A DNA stretch of 64,000 bases from an uncultured Woeseia sp. (GTDB lineage Bacteria; Pseudomonadota; Gammaproteobacteria; Steroidobacterales; Woeseiaceae): positions 62,001-126,000 of the forward strand of contig CAJWFK010000001.1 of assembly GCA_913031125.1 (NCBI GenBank), in the 5' to 3' direction. Both the position numbers and the translations under genes were made by a program. Shown here one piece after another: positions 17,420 through 24,848 of this stretch. The number at the start of each line of letters is the position of its first letter. Position 1 is the first letter of the stretch. Under the pieces are notes generated by a model, which was given only the letters and a program-made list of their open reading frames with translations, did not search any database and was not told the origin of the DNA.

Positions 17420-18748
17420 TTAACTAATGTGAAGGCGATAGGCAATTATCCCGCCTAAAGCCATCGGTATGGCAAAGATGAAATAAAGTGACTCCATACC
17501 CATACCCATTGCAATAAGATACCCAGCAGCAGCCGGTCCGATGACCGCACCAATTCGGCCCAGTCCTATTGCCCAGCCTATTCCAGTGGTTCGAATAACC
17601 GTCGGGTACGCCTTTGCTGAGGTGCCGTAAAGTCCTGTGAAGGCGCCCTGTTGGACGATACCAATGAAAAAGGTTAGCGTCAGTAATAAAGTCAAATGAG
17701 CTGGAGCAAGTGCAAATATAATCATTGCTATAGCCGCTCCAAGACCTAAATAACAAACCAAGTTCGTTAGTTTAAATTTAGTCGATAACCACCCCATCAG
17801 ATAGATTCCGGTAACACCACCCAAATTAAATAGGAAGAACGCATCGCGACCCACCGACGCACCAAAGCCAGAATCTTCCATCAATTTTGGTATCCAACTC
17901 ATCAGAAAGTACAAAGTACTAAAAATCATCAAAAATGCCATCCACAGAGTAACCGTCTTAGTTCTGTGGGCCCTACTTAATAGCTGTAGCATTCCCTCTG
18001 TAAAACCAAGCGATACTTGCTCCTCAGGCAGGACCTCAGGCATCTGATCAATAGGTGGTTTTTTCATTTTTTTCAATATGTTATTTATAGATTGGAGCGC
18101 ACCTGGGGGTCTACGTCCTAACAAATATTTGAGCGATTCAGGAATAAGTAACCAAGCCACAATTATCATTGATAAAGTAAGTACCCCGCCAAACCAAAAC
18201 ATACCGCGCCAACCATAGTCCGGAAGGATGTAAGCAGCGATAACCGAAGTCATCATCGCCCCAAGCGGATAACCGGAAGTAACTATAGAGACAGCTAAAG
18301 CCTTATATTTATCAGGACTATATTCAGCGGCAAGAGCTGCTTGGCTTGCCAGAATTGCACCCGCACCTAACCCACTAATAAATCGCAGAATTATAAACTC
18401 ATTAAGGGTCGTTGCTTTGGCGGTGAAGATAATTGATACCCCCATGAGGGCAAGAGCAATAATAATGAGTTTTTTCCGGCCAATAATGTCCGACACCGGC
18501 GCTAGGAGCATCCCACCAGCCATCATTCCTACAAGTGCAAAACTAAAAATCCAACCGAGTTTATCTGCCGTAAGCGACAATTCCGAAGATACAGCGGTCG
18601 CCACTACCGCCATCGCTGTGATATCAAAGCCATCAAGCATGTTAAAAAATAAACAGAGCCCAATGACCAGCAACTGCTGCGTTGTTACTCCCCCACGTTC
18701 GATTATATCGTGTGACAACTTTTCACTGGTTCCGGTGACTAGCGACAT
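17420..18748 (-). CDS. MFS transporter, aromatic acid:H+ symporter (AAHS, PcaK-like) type
   Basis: Inner-membrane transporter of 442 residues with twelve helices. It shows the AAHS signature D-G-F-D in TM1 (about 39-42), the loop 2-3 motif D-I-I-G-R-K-K (about 84-90) and G-A-I-L-A-S-Q-A-A-L-A-A-E-Y (about 129-142). Relatives such as PcaK and BenK import aromatic acids by proton symport. It is the last gene of the leftward run hpaF-hpaE-ligA-ligB-CMD-MFS, starting 36 bases after the CMD stop, so uptake of 4-hydroxyphenylacetate or a related aromatic acid is the natural inference. It is not closely like HpaX, the usual 4-HPA permease of the ACS family, so the substrate is not settled. Confidence 0.86.
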   Translation of the reverse strand: MSLVTGTSEKLSHDIIERGGVTTQQLLVIGLCLFFNMLDGFDITAMAVVATAVSSELSLTADKLGWIFSFALVGMMAGGMLLAPVSDIIGRKKLIIIALALMGVSIIFTAKATTLNEFIILRFISGLGAGAILASQAALAAEYSPDKYKALAVSIVTSGYPLGAMMTSVIAAYILPDYGWRGMFWFGGVLTLSMIIVAWLLIPESLKYLLGRRPPGALQSINNILKKMKKPPIDQMPEVLPEEQVSLGFTEGMLQLLSRAHRTKTVTLWMAFLMIFSTLYFLMSWIPKLMEDSGFGASVGRDAFFLFNLGGVTGIYLMGWLSTKFKLTNLVCYLGLGAAIAMIIFALAPAHLTLLLTLTFFIGIVQQGAFTGLYGTSAKAYPTVIRTTGIGWAIGLGRIGAVIGPAAAGYLIAMGMGMESLYFIFAIPMALGGIIAYRLHIS

Positions 18749-18784
18749 TCATTATCTCCAATGTTTTATTTTTATGGGCTAGCT

Positions 18785-19381
18785 CTAACCCTTGTGTTTA
18801 CCTGCTTCCCAACCAAAACCCAGACCGAGCGTATCTTCCGCGACCCCTGCCGGCAATTCTTCAATCTCTGTTGCCATCGTATCGTTCCAACGATTTAGAA
18901 AACCAAATAAAGCAATGGAAGCTACAATCTCAACTACCTGCTCTTCATCAAAAAACTTGTATATTTCATCAAAATCTTCTTGTGTCGCCTGGGCTGGTGA
19001 CATTGCTCCCTTATACGCCAGACGCAAAGCTGCTCTCTCAGCCTCGGAAAAACAATCAGCAGTTTCAAATTCCCAAACCCTGCTAATCTTTTCATCTGAT
19101 GCTTTGTAAATTTTCGACAAATTGGCCATATGCGCTTGGCAATAGCGACAACCGGCTGCCTGACTGGCAATTAGGGAAGCCAGCATCTTCAGCTCTTCAG
19201 GGACTGTGCCCTCATAAAGAACAGCTTGGTTAAGCTGCATGAACGCGCGGACAATATCAGGCCTTCGCACCATCGTCTGGATACTATTTGGCGTAAATCC
19301 GCGTGTCTCTTTATAAAAGTTAAAGCGCTCCTGAATATCCGCCGGGAGGTCATCTAAAGGCAATGGGTTCATGTGCGGCAT
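18785..19381 (-). CDS. Carboxymuconolactone decarboxylase/AhpD-like protein
   Basis: Cytoplasmic, mostly helical protein of 198 residues in the CMD/AhpD superfamily. The redox-type motif C-R-Y-C-Q-A-H (about 78-84) in the central helix pair resembles the C-x-x-C-x-x-H of AhpD-like peroxidases, rather than true carboxymuconolactone decarboxylases, which lack the two cysteines. The flanking helices (about 40-75 and 100-165) fit the all-alpha fold. It follows the LigB gene by 15 bases and precedes the transporter by 36 bases within the homoprotocatechuate operon. Detoxifying peroxide or a reactive ring-cleavage intermediate is plausible; the true role is not known. Confidence 0.83.
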   Translation of the reverse strand: MPHMNPLPLDDLPADIQERFNFYKETRGFTPNSIQTMVRRPDIVRAFMQLNQAVLYEGTVPEELKMLASLIASQAAGCRYCQAHMANLSKIYKASDEKISRVWEFETADCFSEAERAALRLAYKGAMSPAQATQEDFDEIYKFFDEEQVVEIVASIALFGFLNRWNDTMATEIEELPAGVAEDTLGLGFGWEAGKHKG

Positions 19382-19396
19382 AAAAAATCCTCTTAA

Positions 19397-20224
19397 TCAG
19401 GCAGCGATATCAAATCGGCCAACAGTGACGCCAACTGCAAAAATGGGTAGCTCGGCCGTGTAAAACTGGAGTTCGCCTAATCCACCAGCTGCTGCCGCAG
19501 TGGCAATATAAGTACGAATTTCGTAACCACCCTGACCAGCCTGCGCATAGGTTTCTTGATCGGAATAACCCAAAACGGCTTCCTTGTCCTGACGCATAAG
19601 CTGACCCAGAAATCTGCGGTCCCATTCCTCATTAATTTTTCCTGAATCCGGCGTCGCCGGCCAGTGAGACACACCTCCGGTTCCCACCAGCGCCACTTTT
19701 TCTGGCACCGCATCACAGCTTCGACGCAACGCCAAGCCGAATTCCCAGGCACGATGCAACGGTGTAAGCGGTGGTCCCTGACAATTTATATTGACCGGAA
19801 TAATAGGTAAGTCATAGTTTGGTGTCAGAAAATTTAGTGGAACCATAATGCCGTGATCGAATTTCCATTCCTCAGCATAAGCTACATCAACTGTTTGCAT
19901 AACCTCACGCGTTATACGAGTCCCAAGATCTGGTGCACCTGGCACTGCTGTCTTTGATATCTTAAGCCACTCTGGATCTTCAATAGGCCCCTGATATTCA
20001 GCTCCGATTCCAATACAAAATGCTGGCATGTTATTCATAAAAAAGTTAGCAAAGTGTTCAGCGGCAACTACAATTAATGCCTCTGCCCCGCTGTCTTCGA
20101 TGTCTTGTCTTTGCTTGTCTAGTTGTGCATAAAACTCGTCACGTTTTTCTGTATTTTCACACAAGTCAGCCCGACCAGTGATGCCTGGCGCATGACTGCA
20201 TACTCCCGCATAAACAAGACTCAT
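19397..20224 (-). CDS. ligB: Extradiol dioxygenase beta (catalytic) subunit, LigB family
   Basis: Catalytic subunit of a two-component type II extradiol dioxygenase, 275 residues. The ATG at 20224 is chosen because GAGGAGA lies about seven bases upstream, it begins M-S-L-V-Y-A-G-V-C-S-H-A-P, and it overlaps the LigA stop by four bases (ATGA). Likely Fe(II) ligands are His of C-S-H-A, His of A-E-H-F-A-N-F-F and Glu of Y-E-I-R-T-Y; catalytic His residues lie in F-D-H-G-I and G-G-V-S-H. In this operon it should open the ring of homoprotocatechuate (3,4-dihydroxyphenylacetate), the step normally done by the single-subunit HpaD. Protocatechuate 4,5-cleavage or gallate cleavage remains possible, since LigAB enzymes use those substrates. 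Confidence 0.87.
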   Translation of the reverse strand: MSLVYAGVCSHAPGITGRADLCENTEKRDEFYAQLDKQRQDIEDSGAEALIVVAAEHFANFFMNNMPAFCIGIGAEYQGPIEDPEWLKISKTAVPGAPDLGTRITREVMQTVDVAYAEEWKFDHGIMVPLNFLTPNYDLPIIPVNINCQGPPLTPLHRAWEFGLALRRSCDAVPEKVALVGTGGVSHWPATPDSGKINEEWDRRFLGQLMRQDKEAVLGYSDQETYAQAGQGGYEIRTYIATAAAAGGLGELQFYTAELPIFAVGVTVGRFDIAA

Positions 20225-20556
20225 CGACTTTTCTCCTCTTCGGTAAAACTTTCGCCCTCGCCTGTCATTGTGTAAACACCGGCGCGAACCGGACCGTGCT
20301 CCTCTATTCCCTTGCGCATCATGTCCAGGTAATCGAACCACTCAATACCAAGGAACGCAGCGTAGTGCATCAGAATCTGCCCATTCACACCAAGTACATA
20401 AAGAAGTCCGATATCACCTTTACGGAGTGCATCCGCTTCTTCATCAGTGAGGTCGAAATCGCCGAGAAGTGCTTCCAAGTCATTTTGGTATTTTTTTTGT
20501 GCACCCTCATCACGGTTAAGTACATATAAAAATTTCTGCAAATAATAAAGACTCAT
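20221..20556 (-). CDS. ligA: Extradiol dioxygenase alpha subunit, LigA family
   Basis: Small helical subunit of 111 residues, similar to the alpha subunit of protocatechuate 4,5-dioxygenase (LigA), which closes the active site of LigB. The start at 20556 has AGGAAA close upstream and overlaps the HpaE stop codon by four bases; an in-frame start 45 bases earlier would overlap more and add nothing family-like. The body reads Y-Y-L-Q-K-F-L-Y-V-L-N-R-D (about 4-16), then L-T-D-E-E-A-D-A-L-R-K-G-D and M-H-Y-A-A-F-L-G, a typical LigA core. It overlaps ligB by four bases, so equal amounts of the two subunits are probably made by translational coupling. Confidence 0.86.
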   Translation of the reverse strand: MSLYYLQKFLYVLNRDEGAQKKYQNDLEALLGDFDLTDEEADALRKGDIGLLYVLGVNGQILMHYAAFLGIEWFDYLDMMRKGIEEHGPVRAGVYTMTGEGESFTEEEKSR

Positions 20557-22076
20557 GCTTTTCCTAGTTGCGGAACCCTGTGTGACCCCATTGCTATACA
20601 AACATTCTTGGTTTCCATGTAAAAATCGAAACTGTAGTCACCACCATCCCTGCCAATTCCGCTGGACTTCATGCCACCGAAAGGCGACGGTAAGTGACGG
20701 TTGTTTTCAGAGTTCACCCAGATCATACCGGCATCAAGTGAGTGCGCCATACGGTGACCGCGACCAATGTCGTTAGTCCAAACATAACCTGCTAATCCGT
20801 AGTCAGTATCATTTGCGATTGCTATCGCATCAGCTTCGTCCTTAAATGGAATAGCCGTTAGTACAGGCCCGAATATTTCTTGTCGGGCAATCGTCATGCC
20901 GCTGCTCGCATTAATCAAAAATGTCGGCTCCACATAGTTACCCTTTCCATCTATTTGCGCGGCTTTACCGCCCGCTGCAATCGTTGCACCCTCCTTCGCT
21001 GCTATATCGAAATAACTACATACCTTGTCGAAATGATTTTGGTGCACTAGCGGTCCAATCTCCGTGACAGGATCTAGGGGATGTCCAACTTTAAGTTTAC
21101 CTATTCTCTCTATGAGCTTTGCGTTGAATTCATCCTGAATCGATTCCTGAATAATTAGCCGGCTCGATGAAGTACAACGTTCTCCGTTTAAACTAAAAAT
21201 CATAAAAACAACAGCATCAAGGGCACGATCCATATCGGCGTCCTCAAAGACAATAACCGGATTCTTTCCTCCTAGCTCAAAATGAAAACGTTTCAGGGTT
21301 TCGGCCCCTTGATGCATGATTTGGCTACCTGTCGTTGTTTCCCCAACAAAAGCTACAGCCTTTATCGCTGGATGCTCTGTAAGAGTTTTCCCTGTCACCG
21401 CACCCGACCCATGAACGCAGTTCAATACACCATCTGGCAACCCGGCTTCATGCGCGATCTCAGCAAGCATCATTCCGGTATAAGGTGACCATGCCGCTGG
21501 TTTATGCACGACAGTACACCCAGCAGCCAAAGCCGGAGCTATCTTCCATGTTGATAGCATAAATGGAGTATTCCATGGCGTGATAACGCCCACCGGGCCG
21601 ATTGGCTGACGAATCGTATAGTTCAAATGCTCATCAGCCGGTAAAGAGAGTCCGTCACGAGCATTAGGCGCCATATCCGCAAAATATTGGAAATTAGCAG
21701 CACCTCTGACCGCCGCCTTGGTCATGAATCGAATGGCCTGTCCGGAATCAATACTTTCAACCAACGCAATATCGCGCGCGCGCGCTATGATGGCATCGGC
21801 TACTTTATGTAATAGCCGCTTACGTTCCTTTCCAGGAACATTCTTCCACTCCTCGAATGCCGCTTCTGCGACCTCACACGCTCTTCCGACATCTTCAACA
21901 CTTCCGGATGCGACCCTACCAATAATACTGTTGTCTGCCGGTGCAATAGTTTCAAAGGTATCCTGTGACAACCCGGCGTCGTGCATTCCATTGACAAAAT
22001 GCGGCAAGGTGTCATTACGAAAGCGGGCTAACAACTTGTCTGCATCTTGAAGGTTTGATTCGAAATCTTGCGACAT
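20553..22076 (-). CDS. hpaE: 5-carboxymethyl-2-hydroxymuconate semialdehyde dehydrogenase
   Basis: NAD(P)-dependent aldehyde dehydrogenase of 507 residues, the normal length for HpaE. It oxidises the semialdehyde from homoprotocatechuate ring cleavage to 5-carboxymethyl-2-hydroxymuconate. Visible motifs are the cofactor-binding P-W-N-T-P-F segment (about 168-173), the general base Glu in F-E-L-G-G-K-N-P (about 268) and the nucleophile Cys in N-G-E-R-C-T-S-S-S-R (about 303). An extra N-terminal stretch of about 25 residues is normal for this subfamily. It lies between hpaF (21-base gap) and ligA (4-base overlap). Other hydroxymuconic semialdehyde dehydrogenases are similar, but the hpa context supports HpaE. 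Confidence 0.92.
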   Translation of the reverse strand: MSQDFESNLQDADKLLARFRNDTLPHFVNGMHDAGLSQDTFETIAPADNSIIGRVASGSVEDVGRACEVAEAAFEEWKNVPGKERKRLLHKVADAIIARARDIALVESIDSGQAIRFMTKAAVRGAANFQYFADMAPNARDGLSLPADEHLNYTIRQPIGPVGVITPWNTPFMLSTWKIAPALAAGCTVVHKPAAWSPYTGMMLAEIAHEAGLPDGVLNCVHGSGAVTGKTLTEHPAIKAVAFVGETTTGSQIMHQGAETLKRFHFELGGKNPVIVFEDADMDRALDAVVFMIFSLNGERCTSSSRLIIQESIQDEFNAKLIERIGKLKVGHPLDPVTEIGPLVHQNHFDKVCSYFDIAAKEGATIAAGGKAAQIDGKGNYVEPTFLINASSGMTIARQEIFGPVLTAIPFKDEADAIAIANDTDYGLAGYVWTNDIGRGHRMAHSLDAGMIWVNSENNRHLPSPFGGMKSSGIGRDGGDYSFDFYMETKNVCIAMGSHRVPQLGKA

Positions 22077-22097
22077 TATGGTTTCCTTTTAATCTAT

Positions 22098-22487
22098 TTA
22101 TTCGCGACTTTTCATATATTCGCGAAGATTATTTTTCTTCCATGTAAGTTCCGCATGGATTTCCTGAATTTCAAATGAAATAGCCAGTGGTGATACCGAT
22201 GACACCGGCTCTAACAAATGACATAGCGAAGCGAAGATTTCTTCGCCAAATGTCTTTTGTTTTTCTAGGGACCGCCCATGTCCCAATTTCAAGATGACGT
22301 GCACAAAAGCATTCTCCAAATGCTGGTCCGCAACTTGATACCTCTCACGACAAACGGCTCGCGTACGAAGCCCCCCAACAGGTAATCCATCCATCTCCAT
22401 AGCTGTCTGATGCAATCCATCTACCAGCCCCTGGATATCCAGATGCGATTCAAGGTTTGCTGAATACTCAATAATCTGATGCGGCAT
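22098..22487 (-). CDS. hpaF: 5-carboxymethyl-2-hydroxymuconate delta-isomerase
   Basis: Tautomerase-superfamily enzyme of 129 residues (about 126 is usual) that converts 5-carboxymethyl-2-hydroxymuconate to its oxo isomer in the homoprotocatechuate pathway. It begins M-P-H-Q-I-I-E-Y-S-A-N-L, so the catalytic base Pro2 becomes the N-terminus once Met is removed. The body includes R-x-x-A-V-C-R-E-R-Y (about 42-51) and H-V-I-L-K-L-G-H-G-R-S, typical of CHMI. It is the first gene of the leftward operon and is read from a promoter overlapping the divergent promoter of the DapA-like gene, with an operator-like palindrome between them. Confidence 0.92.
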   Translation of the reverse strand: MPHQIIEYSANLESHLDIQGLVDGLHQTAMEMDGLPVGGLRTRAVCRERYQVADQHLENAFVHVILKLGHGRSLEKQKTFGEEIFASLCHLLEPVSSVSPLAISFEIQEIHAELTWKKNNLREYMKSRE

Positions 22488-22508
22488 TTAATTCTGCTTA
22501 TGCTTCGA

Positions 22509-22537
22509 TTGAATTAACTTAACATGTTAAGTATACT
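22509..22537 (+). promoter_or_regulatory. Sigma70-type promoter for the dapA-like/hpaG/hpaR unit
   Basis: The -35 TTGAAT (22509-22514) and -10 TATACT (22532-22537) are separated by 17 bases and face the DapA-like gene at 22588. The perfect palindrome at 22517-22532 fills the spacer, so a bound repressor would block this promoter. Assignment is by pattern only. Confidence 0.6.
22517..22532. promoter_or_regulatory. Operator-like 16-base perfect palindrome, candidate HpaR site
   Basis: The sequence ACTTAACATGTTAAGT is an uninterrupted dyad in the 100-base gap between divergent hpaF and the DapA-like gene. It lies in the spacer of the rightward promoter and touches the -10 of the leftward one, the position expected of a MarR-type repressor that controls both units. 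The MarR/HpaR gene at 24356, in the rightward unit, is the natural candidate; the second MarR gene at 26312 could also bind. Binding is inferred. Confidence 0.65.
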
Positions 22538-22557
22538 GTGATTAAAAGAAACGTCAA
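22530..22557 (-). promoter_or_regulatory. Sigma70-type promoter for the hpaF-hpaE-ligAB operon
   Basis: On the minus strand TTGACG (22557-22552) and TATACT (22535-22530) are spaced by 16 bases, directed at hpaF, which starts 42 bases on. Its -10 shares bases with the -10 of the opposite promoter and with the palindrome, so the two directions probably share one repressor. Confidence 0.6.
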
Positions 22558-22587
22558 GCAACTAAATATGCAGAGGCCAGCAAACCA

Positions 22588-23481
22588 ATGTTCGACACTG
22601 AAAAAATTAAGGGATCCATTCCACCCGTTGTAACCCCATTCAAGAATGGTGAGGTAGATTACGATGCCTATGCCGAACTTATCGATTTCCAAGTAAAGGA
22701 AGGATCGCACGGCGTACTTGTTAATGGTACGACCGCAGAACCATCCACATTGACCATTACCGAACGTAACAAAATTGTCGATGTAGCTACCGAGACTGTC
22801 AATGGGCGTATCCCGGTGGTTGCAGCAACTGGCTCGCAGTCTCTGGCCGAGACCGAAGCACTGACTGCACACGCAACAAAACGCGGGGTAGATGCATTAT
22901 TAATTGTCACACCCTACTACATCAAGCCTCCGCAAAGAGGCCTTGTTGAGTATTACCTGAACCTAGCGGGACAGCATGAAACTCCATGGATGATTTATCA
23001 CATCCCCGGTCGCACAGCTGTCAATGTAACCCTTGATTCAATGAAACATATCTGTGACCAATCAGCGAGTTTTATTGGTATGAAACACGCTGTAAATGAT
23101 CTCGGATTTGCCTCAGAGTGCCTAGCTGCGTTTGGTGAAGATTTTAAAATTTTTGTCGGGCTTGAGGAGTTGTCATTTCCAATGATGAGCATTGGCGCGT
23201 GCGGCCTTATGAATGCTGTGGGAAATTTAAGACCTGGAATCCTCGCAGATATGTGTCATGCGGTATGGAATAGTGACCTTGTAAAGGCACAAAGTCTTCA
23301 TCACCGCCTTCTCGAAATAAACCAGGCCGTCTTTTATGACACTAATCCGATACCGATGAAATATATGATGAAACGGCTGGGTATCATGCCAGAGAATGAA
23401 CATCGGCTCCCAATGACTCCAGCATCTCCAGAGCTTGAAAAGCGTCTAGATGGCGTACTTAACAGAGCTGGGCTTCTATAG
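22588..23481 (+). CDS. DapA-family class I aldolase in the hpa cluster
   Basis: TIM-barrel lyase of 297 residues in the dihydrodipicolinate synthase/N-acetylneuraminate lyase family. The Schiff-base lysine is Lys166 in F-I-G-M-K-H-A, the assisting Tyr is Tyr137 in I-Y-H-I-P-G-R-T, and the substrate-carboxylate loop is N-G-T-T-A-E-P-S-T (about 46-54). It is the first gene of the rightward hpa unit, 14 bases before hpaG. True DapA would be a housekeeping gene elsewhere. Here the enzyme most likely makes the last cleavage of the pathway, splitting the C7 hydroxy-oxo diacid to pyruvate and succinic semialdehyde in place of metal-dependent HpaI. That reaction is inferred from context; an HpaI-type gene does exist at 57010. 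Confidence 0.85.
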   Translation: MFDTEKIKGSIPPVVTPFKNGEVDYDAYAELIDFQVKEGSHGVLVNGTTAEPSTLTITERNKIVDVATETVNGRIPVVAATGSQSLAETEALTAHATKRGVDALLIVTPYYIKPPQRGLVEYYLNLAGQHETPWMIYHIPGRTAVNVTLDSMKHICDQSASFIGMKHAVNDLGFASECLAAFGEDFKIFVGLEELSFPMMSIGACGLMNAVGNLRPGILADMCHAVWNSDLVKAQSLHHRLLEINQAVFYDTNPIPMKYMMKRLGIMPENEHRLPMTPASPELEKRLDGVLNRAGLL

Positions 23482-23495
23482 GATCTCCTGTCTAA

Positions 23496-24356
23496 ATGAA
23501 ATTTCTTACCTTCAAATATAATAACAAAACAAGTTTTGGTGCAGTTTTAAATGATGGTGTCGTGGACCTCGGCAAACGACATTCGGATATTACTGATCTG
23601 CGCCATGCTATACACGATGACAGGCTTAATGCATTAGCTTCAGAAGCCACATCCGCTATAGCAGATTATTCACTCGACGACATTGTGTTCCTGCCTCCGA
23701 TTATTAATCCGGAAAAAATAATTTGCATAGGGGTCAACTACGCCAAGCGCAATACCGAATATAAGGATGGCTCGGACCGACCAAAGTTTCCAAGTGTTTT
23801 CATGCGCAGCCGTGAATCTCTTACAGGTCACGAGCAATCGCTAATGGACCCTCCTGAATCTAATCAGCTCGACTACGAAGGTGAGATCGTTATCGTCATC
23901 GGAAAAGACGGGAGGCGTATAAAAGAAAGTGAAGCTCACAAATATGTTGCGGGCTTAACCATCATGAATGAAGGTTCTGTCCGTGATTGGCTCCGTCATG
24001 CCAAATTTAACGTAACCCAAGGAAAAAATTTCGAACGATCCGGATCAATAGGTCCATGGTTAGTAACGACAGATGAACTAGATCCGATGGGGGAACTAAG
24101 CTTAAGGACTGTAGTCAACGGTGAGGAGCGTCAAAATGATAAGACTGGCAACCTGATGTTTCCCTTCCGTTATCTTATAAGTTATCTATCAAAGTTTTAC
24201 CGCTTAAAACCCGGCGATATTATTGCCACCGGAACACCTAACGGTGCTGGAGCGCGCTTTGAGCCGCCTAAATATCTCAAACATGACGATGTTGTAGAAG
24301 TTGAAGTACCTGGAATCGGTATCTTAAGAAACAGGGTGAAAACCGAGATTATCTGA
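23496..24356 (+). CDS. hpaG: FAH-family decarboxylase/isomerase of the homoprotocatechuate pathway
   Basis: FAH-superfamily protein of 286 residues placed to act on 5-carboxymethyl-2-oxohex-3-ene-1,7-dioate (decarboxylation and isomerisation). The core shows I-C-I-G-V-N-Y (about 76-82), metal ligands in Y-E-G-E-I-V-I-V-I-G (about 128-137) and G-T-P-N-G-A-G near the end. The third acidic position is Glu (M-N-E-G-S-V-R-D-W) where many family members have Asp. E. coli HpaG is a tandem duplication of about 430 residues; this is a single unit, so either it does both steps or a second subunit lies elsewhere. Its stop overlaps the hpaR start (TGATG). The name rests on context more than on sequence. 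Confidence 0.82.
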   Translation: MKFLTFKYNNKTSFGAVLNDGVVDLGKRHSDITDLRHAIHDDRLNALASEATSAIADYSLDDIVFLPPIINPEKIICIGVNYAKRNTEYKDGSDRPKFPSVFMRSRESLTGHEQSLMDPPESNQLDYEGEIVIVIGKDGRRIKESEAHKYVAGLTIMNEGSVRDWLRHAKFNVTQGKNFERSGSIGPWLVTTDELDPMGELSLRTVVNGEERQNDKTGNLMFPFRYLISYLSKFYRLKPGDIIATGTPNGAGARFEPPKYLKHDDVVEVEVPGIGILRNRVKTEII

Positions 24357-24811
24357 TGGGTGATATCAGAGAAAACAAGCAAGCTCGTCTTAGGGATTTC
24401 GAACATTCTTTGCCAATGGGTCTTTTGAAGGCTCGCGAAGCCGCGATGTCAAAATTCCGCCCGATGCTTCGTGACCATGGGCTCACTGAACAACAATGGC
24501 GGGTCATTCGTGCACTTGCAGATTATGAGGAAATCGATGCCAGCGAACTTGCCCGCCGCAGCTTTCTTCTCTCACCAAGCCTTACTCGTATTCTTCAATA
24601 CCTTGAAAGCAGAAAGCTGATAACACGCTCCTCAGATGCCAAAGACCAACGACGTTCTGTACTTGTTTTAACGACCAAAGGTCAGAAACTATTCGCGGAA
24701 GTGGCTCCGGATTCTGCCGCAATTTACGATGAAATTGAGGCAGCATTTGGTATGGCTAGAATGACTTTGCTGTACGATTTGCTCGAACAATTCCATGAAA
24801 CCATGGAATAA
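24356..24811 (+). CDS. hpaR: MarR-family repressor of homoprotocatechuate degradation
   Basis: Winged-helix regulator of 151 residues matching HpaR/HpcR, which represses the meta-cleavage operon until the aromatic acid is present. The early M-x-L-L-x-A-R-E-x-x-M-x-x-F-R-P segment, the shared D-H-G-L-T-E-Q-Q-W-R-V-I-R-A-L (about 41-55) and the recognition helix region S-P-S-L-T-R-I-L-Q-Y-L-E (about 75-86) with wing residues D-Q-R-R-S are all present. It is translationally coupled to hpaG by a one-base overlap. The likely operator is the palindrome at 22517-22532. It shares the G-L-T-E-Q-Q-W-R-V core with the MarR gene at 26312, which makes the two paralogues. Confidence 0.9.
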   Translation: MGDIRENKQARLRDFEHSLPMGLLKAREAAMSKFRPMLRDHGLTEQQWRVIRALADYEEIDASELARRSFLLSPSLTRILQYLESRKLITRSSDAKDQRRSVLVLTTKGQKLFAEVAPDSAAIYDEIEAAFGMARMTLLYDLLEQFHETME

Positions 24812-24848
24812 CACCCAACGTTACAAAATAATTACGATCGGCTTCTAT

